Source: Platanthera guangdongensis
Lineage: Eukaryota > Streptophyta > Magnoliopsida > Asparagales > Orchidaceae
Length of the DNA: 64,000 nucleotides
Assembly: GCA_039583875.1 (NCBI GenBank)
Contig: CM077167.1
Span: forward strand, 146,647,010-146,711,009
Reading direction: 5' to 3'
How positions within the stretch are numbered: position 1 is the first letter of the stretch; each line of letters starts with the position of its first letter. Below, piece by piece: positions 52,976 through 64,000 of this stretch. The position numbers and the translations under genes were made by a program. The notes below the pieces were generated by a model that saw only the letters and a program-made list of their open reading frames with translations, was not told the DNA's origin and ran no database searches.

Positions 52976-55827
52976 TTATTGCTGCTCAGCCTCCTTGATC
53001 ACAATGCCCTTTCCAGACTGTATCTTTGCTTGGACTGGGGCTTCAGCATCTTCAGCAGCAGCAGGCTTCTTTCCTTTTAGATCCTTCTTTTTCTGATCTT
53101 CAGCTTTGATCTTTTGTCTTTCAAAGTAATGATATGGCTTTAGAAAGTACTTTCTAGGCTCCTGGGCAGTAGGTGGTAGCTTTCCCATCTTAGCCTTTCT
53201 TCTGTATTGCACAATGGCTTCTTGCCTGGACTCATGCTTTCTCCACTCCAGTTCAGAATACCACTTGTTTCTGTCTTGAATATTGTCCTTGGCAGCCTTC
53301 CATGCAGTTAAGATAATATTCCTGGAGGTGGGGCTCCATTGTTCAAAGTCAGGCCTGAGTTTAGCTTGCTCTCTGAATCTCTTATTAGACAACTGAGTCT
53401 CTTGTTCCTTCAGCAACAAAGCTTCTTGTTCTTTCAGTATAGCCTCTGGCACTGGCTGAACCACTTTCTCTATGATGACATTTTGCTTTCCCTCAGGTGG
53501 GCTATACATTGACTGTATATCTGCATGTATCATATCAAAGTCTGGTGGAGGATATATTACTTGAGCCACTTCAGCTTGCTCCCCTCCAAGATAAGCAGGA
53601 TTAATCCCATACTCTGCTACATTGTCATCATCACACAATGGAGGATATCCAAGGGTGGCTCTGATGGAATTTGAAATCCATTTTGCATGATCAGAGCTGG
53701 CTTTGACTAACACCCTCTCCCCCTTTATGACTTCTCTAACAATATGATCCCTCAGATCATCTTTCTAAATCTTATTTGGGCATCCAAATAGTTTACTCCA
53801 TCCTTAAAGAAAGGTTTCAACCTTTGGAGCTTGTCAGTTATAGCCTTTTGAGAGTCTTGTATAGCAGTTTTAACAGCAGTTATTCCCTCTTGTAATGTTT
53901 TATCAAATTCTGCCTTTGTTGTAGCATTAGCTGTAGTCTGACCAGTAGCTATATTCTTCATTTCTGTAATTATTGCATTATGTGAAGCTGTAAGATTATC
54001 ATTCATCCTTATCTGGTTCTCCAGCACATAGCCTTGCTTCACTGCAATATCATCTACTTGAGCTTTGATCTTTTCCTGATGAGTGGCTAGATAGACTACT
54101 GCATTCCCTCCTTTATGGAAGCAGTCAGCCATCTCTTTCTTATTCAGATTCATTTCAAATCTGATGGACTTAATATCTTGGGCCAGATCAAACTGTAGTG
54201 ACTTATGCCCCTCATCCATATAAGATTGCAAAGCCTGTCTTTGCTCATCCATTTTTATCTGTAATGCAACCATCATAGAACTGTAATCTACAGATGGGGC
54301 AGGCTGTGGAGTAGGCTGTCGTGCTATGGTTTGTAGAGCTTTCTTATAATTCTGGCTCATCCTCTTGAAAACTTGAAATTTTCTCTTCTTAGCTCTTGCA
54401 GCCTCTTCATCTTCAGAAGCAGATGTGCTTGCAATATCAACCCTGTCCTTAGTGCTTGGAGGCAAATCCTTCCTAGGTAATTCCTCAGCATTCTTAGGCT
54501 TTTCAGTCTCTTTGCTTGCAGTTTCTTCTAGAATCTCCACTTGATCCCCCTCAACTTGGGCCTTCTCCCCCTCAACAGCAGCACTTTCTTTCTCAAAGTC
54601 TGTTTGTAGAAGATCTAGGAATAGCTCTTCTAGAGTAAATTCTTGTTGATGAAGGGGTGGAGAATCTCTAATCTCATCAACCACTTGATCAGATACCACT
54701 TGATCAGCAACAGATGTGTCCTCCATGACAACATCTTGGGGTTGACTAGGAATCTGAGGTTGCTGATTTGCATTAGATAATATGTCAGTCATAACTGCAT
54801 TCTCAATAGAGATATCTAATTGGTTTATTTCAGTCATTACCTCAAGTATGATTTGTGTAGCTTGTTCACTTTCTAGTGGAGTTGGCTAATCCACTAGTAG
54901 AGGCTCCCCTGGGATGGAATCCTGGTGAATTAGGCTTGCTTGAGGTATCTCCCCCTGCCTTGGTGCATCTTCTTGTCTAGTAGGAGATTGTCCAGCATTT
55001 CCAGTGTCTTCTTCATCAGGAGTGAACACTACTTGTTCCTCAGAACTGCTTGATGATTCTTGAGCCACAGGGGCTGACTTCTTCCTTTTCTGGGGTGTTA
55101 CCTTCTCAGGAGTTGACATTTCCTTGGTCAAGACCCTATCCCACCTAGAGAAGATCCTCAAATCCATTCTTCTCATGTGGTTAATTTTGGATCCTGCAGC
55201 TTGGCTCATTACCTCTGGTATACTACCAGCCAGGTAAAGACTTAGTATTCTACCCAAATTGGGCTTCTTCATACTCTCTTTAATCTTATCAAACAAGACG
55301 ATAGACCAATCAGTACTCAGTTTGAATATGATCCTTGTCATTAGATTGAACATATGAGCTGAAATCTTGTCATGTCCTCCAGGCTTGCACAGGATAACCT
55401 TGCCCACAATCTCAGATAAGAATTTGCCTTGGCTGTTTATTCCCTTTCTGTTGAATACTGATCCAATTTTCATCTTAGAATCCAGTCCACACCATGTCAA
55501 TGCTTCTCTAGTCTTAGAAGCAAAAACTTCATCTTCTTCCTTTGTCCTAGGTAGTTGTAGTACCTTTCTCAGACTCTTAGATGAGACCTTCACCTTAGCC
55601 CCATGAACCCTTGACTTAATCTTTAGTCCTGATTCATCTAGGGTTGCGCCATTCAGAAATTCCAGGACCTCCTTCTTCCAGATCTTGATGGGTTCTGAAA
55701 CAAGGAATTCTAATCCAGATTCTATAACTAGGGTTATCACGCCTTTGATCTCTAGTTCCCCGTCATCAAACGCATGCCGCACAAGTTTGTAACCTTCATT
55801 CACATTCTCTTCGAGCTTTGGCGCCAT
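52976..55827 (-). pseudogene. Element X third ORF, two breaks
   Basis: The ATG at 55825-55827 (MAPKLEENVNEG) is about 100 bases downstream of TATAAATAGG. The N-terminal domain matches Z; a TAG at 54886-54888 and a frameshift near 53755 break the frame, which ends at 52976. This is the best-preserved copy of the Z/X third ORF: it shows an N-terminal globular domain, an acidic Gln/Glu-rich linker with VVMEDTSVADQV, a long helical stretch (VLENQIRMNDNLTASHN) that looks like coiled coil, and a Lys-rich C-terminus. No signal peptide or membrane segment is visible. Role unknown; Sirevirus literature calls this position env-like, which the sequence does not support. Confidence 0.85.
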
Positions 55828-55924
55828 TAGGGTTTGAAGAAATTTGAATTGAGAGAAGAGAGGTGTCGACACACAAGTTTGGTCTCGAAACTTTGGTGAG
55901 CGTGTCGACAGACAATGGCGAAAT

Positions 55925-55934
55925 CCTATTTATA
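55925..55934 (-). promoter_or_regulatory. Putative internal promoter TATA box of element X
   Basis: TATAAATAGG on the minus strand, identical to Z and in the same place relative to array and ATG. Confidence 0.6.
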
Positions 55935-55979
55935 CCTTTCTAGGATCGAAGATGAAAGGGCGCGTCAAAATACTCAAAT

Positions 55980-56314
55980 TGTGTCGACACTGTTGAAAAG
56001 TGTCGACACAGACTTATAATGTCTCGACACCTATGTGTCGACACAAGTATATTCGACAGAATATATGTGTCGACACTTGTTTATGTGTCGACACCACTTA
56101 GCTCGACACTTAGTCGAGACTTTACTTCACAAATTCTGCATAAAGTCTAAGTGTCGACACCACCTTGGATGTGTCGACACCTATCCTGTATGTGTCGACA
56201 CTAATTTTCTGAAGTGTCGACACCAACTTCCTAGATGTGTCGACACCTTTTCTCTGAAGTGTCGACACCAATTTTCTGTCTCGACACAGACAACTCTGTG
56301 TGTCGACACTATTT
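55980..56314 (-). repeat. GTGTCGACAC array between pol and third ORF of X
   Basis: About a dozen copies of GTGTCGACAC or variants between the RNase H stop (56336) and the TATA box. It corresponds to 37130-37524 in Z, but X lacks the 63-bp duplication present there. Confidence 0.94.
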
Positions 56315-56335
56315 TACTTAGCCATTTCTGTAAAC

Positions 56336-59300
56336 TTATTCTAAGTTTATCATACCTAATTCAATTTTAAACCTATTGAATTTGGTTTCTTCTAAAGGCT
56401 TAGTATACGTGTCAGCTAGTTGATTATCTGTATTAACATACTCTAGTGAAATATCTTCTTTTTCCACATGTTCCCTTAGAAAATGATATTTTATTTATAT
56501 GTGCTTAGTCCTACTATGGGAAACAGGATTGTTTGCAATAGATATAACACTAGTAGAATCACAAAATAGTGGTGTTCTACTTACTTGAATACCATAGTCT
56601 TCTAGCTGATGTTGTATCCATAGAAGTTGAGCACAACAACTTCCTACAGCTACATATTCTGATTCTGCTGTGGAGATAGCCATACTTGTTTGTTTCTTGC
56701 TACTCCATGATATCAGTCTTCCACCTAGGAATTGACAGGTACCAGTTGTACTTTTCCTATCTTCCTTGCAGCCTGTAAAATCTGCATCTGAATAACCTGT
56801 CAGTTCAAAGTCTCCATTCCTAGGATACCAAAGGCCTAGATAAGGAGTGCCCTTAAGATATCTCAGAATTCTTTTGACTGCTGTCAAATGAGACTCTTTA
56901 GGGCATGCTTGGTACCTAGCACAGACACATGTAGCATACATGATATCTGGTCTACTTGCAGTCAAATACAATAGGGAGCCAACTATCCCTCTATACAAAG
57001 TCTCATCTACAGGTTTCCCTGCATCATCTTTGCTAAGAGACATACTTGACCCCATAGGAGTTTTCATGGTACTGGAGGAATCCATACCATACTTCCTTAT
57101 TAATTCTAGGGTGAACTTAGACTGGCATATGGATAAACCATTCTCAGTCTGTCTAACTTGGAGACCCAAGAAGAACTTAAGTTCCCCCATACTGCTCATC
57201 TCAAATTGTCCTTGCATTAGTTTTGCAAACTTTTTGCAAAGACTATTTTCTGTAGACCCAAATATTATGTCATCTACATATATTTGGACTAGTATGATCT
57301 TGTCTCTGGATTCCCTAAGGAATAGAGTCTTGTCTATTTTCCCCTTGTGAATTTATTCTCAATGAGGAAACTAGACAGGGTTTCATACCAAGCCTTAGGG
57401 GCTTGTTTTAACCCATACAAAGCCTTCCTAAGTCTATAAACATAATTAGGTTGAGTTGAATCAACAAAACCTGATGGATGTTCCATATAGACCTCTTCCT
57501 TCAGATTTCCATTCAGAAATGCTGACTTAACATCCATTTGGTATACTTTAAACCCTTGATAGGTTGCATAGGCCAAGAACATCCTTATTGCCTCCAGTCT
57601 GGCTACTGGAGCAAAGGTTTGATCAAAGTCAATACCTTCTTCCTGCCTATATCCCTTAGCAACTAGTCTTGCTTTGTTCTTAATAATCACTCCATGTTCA
57701 TCCATCTTGTTCCTAAAGATCCACTTAGTTCCAATTATGTTGTGGTCTTTTAGTTTAGGAACAAGCTCCCAGGCTTTGCATCTCTTGAACTGATTCAGCT
57801 CCTCTTGCATTGCCTCAATCTAATGAGGGTCTAGGATGGCTTCTTCAAATTTCTTTGGCTCTACTTGGGATAGAAAACTGGAGTAGAGTACTGTGCTTAG
57901 ATTTCTTCTCCTTATTTGTACCCCTTGACTTAGATCACTAATAATTTGAATTGCTGGATGATCTTTCAAATGTCTACTAGCTGGAGGCAGTCTGGCTTCA
58001 GGTTGAACTCCTTCAGCTTCTTCAACTTGCTGCACTCCTTGGTCTTCTTCTGCATCAGGTGCATGTAGTACTCCCCCTGGACAACAGCCACTATCATCTA
58101 CATGCTGACTTGTAGTAGATCCTTCTTCAATAGTGAGCTTGTCCATCTTCTTAATCACACCTGTGGAGCTGCAAATACTTCTAGACAACTCATTGTTAAT
58201 AAGTCTAGCTTCATCAAATACTACATGTACTGACTCTTCTACAACTTGAGTAGACAAGTTGTAGACCCTATAAGCCTTACTATTGTTGTTGTACCCAACA
58301 AAGATCCCCTCTTGGGATTTGGCAGCAAACTTGGTTAAGTAAGACTTACCATTGTTAAGTATATAGCATTTACAACCAAAGATCCTGAAATAGGATACGT
58401 TTGGTTTTCTGCCTTTCACAATCTCATAGGGGGTCTTATTGTGGCCCTTGGTAATAGTAGCCCTATTAATTACATGGCATGCAGTGTTTACTGCCTCAGC
58501 CCAGAAATATTCTGGGAGAGATGTGTCACTTAATAGGGTTCTACCAGCCTCAATCAAGGTTCTATTTTTCCTTTCAGCAATGCCATTTTGCTGAGGTGTT
58601 CTTGGTGAAGAAAATTCCTGAAATATCCTAAATTCTTCACATAGCTTTGTCATACTATCAGACTGGAATTCAGTACCATGGTCACTTCTTACTTTGACCA
58701 CTGTACTGTCTAACTCATTCTGAATTTGTTTGACAAAACTATAGAAGATACTAGGTGTTTCAGATTTCTGTCTAAGGAAGAACACCCAGGAAAACCTTGA
58801 GTAGTCATCTACAACCACAAATGTGTAGACCTTCCTACCTAGGCTGTGAACTGGCATAGGACCAAAGAGATCCATATGCAAGAGGTATAAGCACCTCACA
58901 GCATCTTTGTTCTCAATGCTATTAAAGGTGGATCTAGTCTGCTTGCCCTTTTGATAAGCTGAACATATCCCATCTTTAATACACTTAACCTGAGGACCAT
59001 TCCTCACTAACTCTTTGCTAAAGAGTTGACTAATTGTCTTGTAGTTGAGATGGGCTAGCCTCTTGTGCCATTTGACACAATGAGAGACTTTCTCATCAGC
59101 TACAAGACACACTGGAGAAACATTGTTCTCACACATAATGTCTAGACAATAGACATTTCTCTTCCTATAACCAGTCAAAATGATCTCTTGATCATTTGAT
59201 CTCCTGATATGACAACCATCTTTGACAAATGAGATGTCATATCCTAAATCACTTAACTGACTTATACTAATGAGGTTATGTTTCAAACATTTAACATAAG

Positions 59301-59510
59301 CCACTTGAGTAATAGTTATAAGGTTGCTAGAAATGTTACCAAAACCTTTGATGATTCCTTTTCCAGAACCACCAAAGGTGACTTTAGGACCATCCTTGAT
59401 TGGTGTGTAGTCCTTTAGCAATCCCTAGTTCCAGTCATGTGCCTGGAACATCCACTGTCCAAGTACCATATTGGGGCATGGCCACTTGGACTCACCTACA
59501 AAACAGATTA
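56336..59510 (-). pseudogene. Element X pol: protease, integrase, RT, RNase H
   Basis: The protease site WYLDSGCSRHMTG is intact, but a one-base deletion near 59424 shifts the frame directly after it. From 59421 to 57820 the frame holds the integrase zinc domain, the core with Asp (HMDLFGP), Asp (RSDHGTEF) and Glu (NGIAERKN), and the C-terminal block. A TAG at 57820-57822 replaces a Trp codon found in Z. RT continues ([21 protein letters not shown]) to a one-base loss in a G run near 57343, then YVDDIIFGS and RNase H. A TAA at 56495-56497 cuts RNase H before its last ~53 residues. The end is at 56336. Most lesions are single-base and recent-looking. Confidence 0.93.
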
Positions 59511-59549
59511 GTTGACCTTAGAACCAAAAGAATTCTTGAGTCCTTGGTG

Positions 59550-61517
59550 CTAGTTAGTTTGCATCTTAACAAATCTACCTGCAGATCTTCCAACAGGCAG
59601 TTTGCTACTCACCTTGGCACTAGAATTGTGCCTACAGTCTATGGCAAAGTGGCCTACCTTGCCACAGCACCAGCACTCAAATCTATTGTACCTTTGCTTA
59701 GGTACAACCCTAGCTATTCTATCTACATCATGCTTGTTGAGTACTGGGGCTTTGCCCTTAGACTTAGACTGAACAGTCCTAGCAGGTTTTGTAAACCCTA
59801 ATCCAGTTTTACCCTTTTGATGTACAAATTCATCTATCAAAGATAGAACAGACTTTGGTTTAGAAAACCTTGCAACTATGTCTCTCTCCTTCTGAAGACT
59901 AATCTCCAGATTTCTAATTTGATCATTCTTGAATGCAATATTTCTCATCTGAATAACAGTTATGTTTTTTAGCCTGGCTATTTCATTTAATTTCTGATCA
60001 ACTAACTTATCAAAATCAATTGCAGCCTCTTTGAGACTAGCAATCTCCTTTGCCTGACTCTTGGCCAAGGATTTGCTTTTCTTAAAAGCTTGCAACAGTA
60101 CTCTATATTCATCAATCAACTGATGAATATCCCCTTCAGATTCAGATCCACTGGCATCACTTGATGCTGATGTAACTGAATCTGAACTAGCACTAGAAAT
60201 TGAACTTAAAGAACAATTTTGTACCTGACTAGGTCCAGGTTGATCCTGGATTTTGTCACCTTCTGTTAAGGCCATTAGTCCTTGGCACTGATTGTCCTCT
60301 TGCTTATATATAGAGTTCATTAACTGGATGAACTCCTCTTCCTCTTCTTCAGCAAACAGTCCAATGTATGCTTCAGCTTTTGACTCAGTTTCTGAAGATG
60401 ATATGTCTGACAGGCTTTTGTCCTTCTTGGCAACAAAGGACCTTTCCTTTTTGCCCTTTATCTGAGTCTTCTTCTTGTCAGTTGACTCTTTCCTTTTCTC
60501 TGGACAGTCAGCAACAACATGTCCTTGTTTGTTACAACAATAATAAACTATCCTTGAAGATGAAGTTTTATTTAACTTGGGCTTTCTCCTATCATTCTTT
60601 GATGACCTCTATGAAGTGGATGGCTTAGTCCTCCACTGTTTCTTATTTAGGAATTTCTGAAAATGTCTTGTGAAAGCTGCAAAGTCCTCATCACTCTCAC
60701 TGTTTTCAAAATTCCTGCTTTCTGATTCATCTGACTCAGATCCAGCAACCTTTGGAGGTGGAGATGGAGACTTACTTTTGTATTTCCTGGTGGCTTCTGT
60801 CTTGAATGCCACTGTCCTTTCTTTATGCGCAATTCTTGTAGTCTTTTCCTCTTCTTTCCTTACCATTAGCTGCATTTCATAGGACAACAGCTTTTCAAAC
60901 AATGTTGGATGAGGAATATCTGCTAACTTGGCCATTTCCCTTATGGCACAGATCTTGGTGTCCCAATCCTTTGTTAGGGACCTCAAGAACTTATCATTCA
61001 GCTCATAATTGTTGAAATCTCTTCCATAGGACATTAACTCATTAACTATCCTATAGAATTTCTTATAGCATTCTGTTATACTATCAGACCTGCCTTGTCT
61101 GAAGCTCTCATATTCTTGGTTTAACAAAGACTTTCTGTCATGTCTAACTTCTTTTGAACCCTCCATGTACACTATCAGAGTATCCCACATCTCCTTTGAT
61201 GTCTTATAGTGTATCAAGTTCTGAAATGTAGCATCATCTATGGCACTTACAATGATATTCTGAGCCCTCTTGTCCATGGTGGCCAGAATAATCTCATCTT
61301 TTGTCATTTCAGAAAAGTCCTTAGGTGTTCTCTGATTTGCATCCAGGACTGATACTTTCATAGGCACATATGGCCCTTCTTTAACTATGATATATATTCT
61401 AGGGTCTGAGGCTTCCATAAATAGTCTCACCCTTTCTTTCCAGATGCCAAAAATCTCCTTTCTGCATATTGGCAACTTCATGGATCCAAGTTCCTTATGA
61501 TTCTCTATTGAACCCAT
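59550..61517 (-). pseudogene. Element X gag, complete length, broken
   Basis: The ATG at 61515-61517 (MGSIENHKELGSM) starts a capsid-type domain (FGIWKERVRLFME, HYKTSKEMWDTL, LTKDWDTKICAI) that is missing in Z. A TAG at 60609-60611 interrupts the frame. The first zinc knuckle reads YYCCNKQGHVVADC, with its first Cys changed to Tyr; the second, CWCCGKVGHFAIDC, is intact. The frame ends at 59550. Between the knuckles is a Lys/Ser-rich linker and a coiled-coil-like segment. Confidence 0.92.
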
Positions 61518-61605
61518 TTTCTTGATTTTCCTGATTCTGCACTTTACTTATACTGAATCTGCCAACAGGATCTACTTAAATAGTTAAGTCCTTTTTGAGT
61601 AACCT

Positions 61606-61618
61606 GGCTATGATACCA
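61606..61618 (-). promoter_or_regulatory. Primer-binding site of element X
   Basis: The minus strand reads TGGTATCATAGCC, one base different from the tRNA-iMet complement in element Y, two bases from the LTR. Confidence 0.9.
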
Positions 61619-61620
61619 CT

Positions 61621-62899
61621 TGAAAGAAATTGTACCTAATCACCTAGAGGGGGGGGGGGGTGAATAGGTGACCTTATCTTTTTTAACTTTTAGGCAGATT
61701 ATATCACAGATTTCACAGAACATAAAAACAGCAACCACAGAATCACATACACACAGAGTACACACAGTTTTATAGTGGTTCCCCAAGGTTTGGGTACATC
61801 CACTTTCCCCCTTCGCCTATCTAGTAGTGTACTAGATTCGGCCAAACTCCTCCACTATTCCTCAGATCCTCAGATCTTACACTCAGAACCCCAAACATGT
61901 TCCTACAGCTCAGGCCCAAGGCCCTACAACTCAGTCTTCACAAAGACCTACACTCAGCCTTCAACAAAGCCTACACTCAGCCACAAGGCCTACACTCAGC
62001 CACAAGGCCTACACTCAGAGATATGAATCTCCTACACTCAGGCACATAGGCCCTACCACTCAGCCTTTATAATTGCAGGCTTACAACTCAGATCCCTAAG
62101 GATCCTACAAGAAATTAAGAAATACAATGTATATACCTACAACTCAGAATAAGAGAGAAGAGTTGACAGGTTTCTTGATGAGTTCTTGGAAGAACTCTGC
62201 TGAGATCAACCTCACTTGGCTTTCTTCAAAGCTTCTTGAATGTAGAACACAATAGGGTTGATACTCTCTGCAGCTGATCTTCAATCACTGCTAACTTAAG
62301 AATCAGAACTAAGTCTGAAACTTTCTTCACAGCCTGGTTCCAACAGCTGTCTTCTTGGAAGGAGCTCTCTCTCTCTCTCCAACTACTTAGATCTTCACTT
62401 GAATTGATTCTTCAATGAATTGCTAGATCTTCTTCTCTTTCTCTTTTTCAATCATCTCCTTCTGTTGGCAGAATAAGCCTTTATATAGGCCTTCTTCATG
62501 GTGACCGGCTGATCCGGTTTCTAACAGCTTTCTGACAACTCTGACAGTTGCAGAAGATCGACTGGAATGGCAGCTGTCATGTCATCCAGTCACTTCTTGA
62601 AATATCTGTAACTGTCTGAAAGTGTCGAGACAGTCTGTCTTTAAGTGTCTACACTTATAGACTAAGTGTCGACACAAGTAGACTAAGTGTCGACACTAGC
62701 CTTCAAGGTGTCGACACAACTCCTTGTGTTGTAGAATTTACTTCTCGACACAGCTTCTTCAATATGTGTCGACACTGATATTGTGTGTCGACATAACTCC
62801 TTGTTCTTCAGTACTTAGTTGAATTCTGCTAAGTGTCGACACTACTCCTTTGTGTCGACACACCTTCTTGTGTTGAACTTGTTCAGTGTCGACACATCT
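61621..62899 (-). repeat. 5' LTR of element X, truncated
   Basis: It matches 50681-51960 of the 3' LTR at about 98% by eye. It breaks at 62899, inside the GTGTCGACAC array, losing about 740 bases of U3, so this copy would lack most of its enhancer region. Confidence 0.94.
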
Positions 62900-64000
62900 T
62901 GTCGTGATCAAATTCGATTCGTATCCTTAACCCAATCAATTCTAGCACAGCATTTTCCAGTTGTATGAACTCAACTCCATGAATGTCCACTAATACATAA
63001 ATGCCACATTTATATATATAACCAAACCAGGAATGTATACAACCCACACACACATGGCCTTAAGGCCTTACAGGTTTCTCTTTTTTTACATATATACAGG
63101 TTCATACATCGGCACGCAGGCCGGGCACACATGAAATCCAACCACAGGTCACTTGGCCATCAAGGGCCTTAGCAGCAAGCTTTCAATCTGTTCATGTCAT
63201 TTCAAGCCGCAACACCTGCAAGTAGACTTCCACCAAAGTGCGGCAAACAAAGTAACGGTCAGCTACAACTGACAAATTATAACGACCCTACCCCATGCCC
63301 GGGGCAGTGGTTCCTTCCATGTATGCATTTGCAAATATAATATCTAACAAACACAATCACACATATCAAATCACAAACGCCGACCGCAGCCAGACGCTTC
63401 GTGCACTCATGTCACCTTATGGTGTACCGGAAGCCCGTGGTAACATCACCAATAGCACGGTAATTAACTTGTTAGCTGGCCGGTCCTAGTCACCCCAACA
63501 CGCATGCTGGTTGCATTCCTCCCAAACCAATCAGAGGTACATACCGCATGGCAAACATGAGCATTCATCCAATAGATCGACCCGCTTTTATTTCGGTGTA
63601 GCAAGTCAGGCTATCGCACGCTACCGAACACTGCCACCAATCGATCTCTCCAACATGCCCAGTTACAGGTTAGCCTTGCCCGTGCTCATATCGTCACTGG
63701 CGCACCGTGACACGGGCCGGCCTTCCCTTCCTGTGTAGCCGCAGCTTTCCGCTCTCGCAGAGCAAACCACAAGGAGCTTCGCAAAGCATCCAAGATCATA
63801 TCCATGGCTAGCCCGCGCATTAGCATACCATCCACACATAGCATTCAAGCATCCGAGACATAAAGCACATAGCATCTTTGCAAATCCACGGAGTCTTCTC
63901 CGGTTTACCCATGATCATCACCAATCCAGACTAACGGTACAGATGGGCTTCACACAGCATGTTTATGCCGTACTCCACAATTCTGGCTCTAGATGTAGAC
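62900..64000 (-). repeat. LTR remnant F (B/C/D Ty3 family)
   Basis: The segment aligns with the interior of LTRs C and D: GGCCTTAAGGCCTTACA near 63056, CGGCACGCAGGCCGG near 63110, TATAACGACCC near 63278, and CTTCACACAGCATG near 63949. The left end is cut (no TGTAAC start) at the junction with element X; the right end runs off the window. Confidence 0.75.

Larger units (their letters stand above)
50681..62899 (-). mobile_element. Element X: Sirevirus-type Ty1/copia element, 5' LTR truncated
   Basis: Minus-strand order: 5' LTR (62899-61621, truncated), PBS, gag, protease, integrase, RT, RNase H, array spacer, third ORF, PPT and 3' LTR (52699-50681). The overlapping parts of its LTRs agree at about 98% by eye, so the insertion is young, but the coding region has at least seven frameshifts or stops. 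It is a family member of Z in inverted orientation. The right LTR breaks at 62899 where a Ty3 LTR fragment begins. Confidence 0.94.

Overview
This window is plant nuclear DNA made almost entirely of nested and broken LTR retrotransposons. The evidence is tRNA-iMet-type primer-binding sites, Ty1/copia and Ty3/gypsy polyproteins of plant type, Sirevirus-type elements with a third ORF, and long LTRs. I see no credible host gene, tRNA, rRNA or bacterial feature. The species cannot be named from this sequence; a large-genome flowering plant is the best guess.

Layout. (A) 1-7019: minus-strand Ty3/gypsy element with 5' LTR, PBS, damaged gag and most of pol, running off the left edge. 7020-11082: AT-rich non-coding DNA, probably part of a large LTR. 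11083-12494: truncated LTR E. (B) 12495-15935: plus-strand 5' half of a second Ty3/gypsy family, facing (C) 15986-23056, a minus-strand 5' half of the same family. Inside C's gag sits solo LTR D (16675-18751), and a 993-bp tandem duplication copies the D/gag junction. (G) 23130-24629: a Sirevirus-like LTR. (W) 24824-32375: minus-strand Sirevirus-type copia element, 5' end lost. It abuts (Z) 32376-50259: plus-strand Sirevirus-type element, 5' end lost, whose 3' LTR is split by (Y) 42372-49840, a young and almost intact minus-strand copia element with a perfect 5-bp target duplication. 50260-50680: scrap of a Tat-like Ty3/gypsy reverse transcriptase. (X) 50681-62899: minus-strand Sirevirus-type element with both LTRs, of the same family as Z. 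(F) 62900-64000: broken LTR of the B/C/D family.

Three things stand out. First, most LTRs here carry an array of a short, family-specific and often palindromic motif that stops just upstream of a TATA-like box: AGAGATCTCT in A, ACCGCGCGGT-like in B and C, TCGTCGAAC in D and W, GTGTCGACAC in Z, X and W, GTCCGC in Y. Second, the Sirevirus elements carry the same array plus a TATA box a second time, between pol and the third ORF, which looks like an internal promoter. Third, Z and X form an inverted repeat with arms of about 10.4 kb (Y excluded) around a 421-bp spacer, so read-through RNA could fold into a very long hairpin. All coding regions except Y carry several frameshifts or stops. All calls come from reading the sequence; no database search was run.
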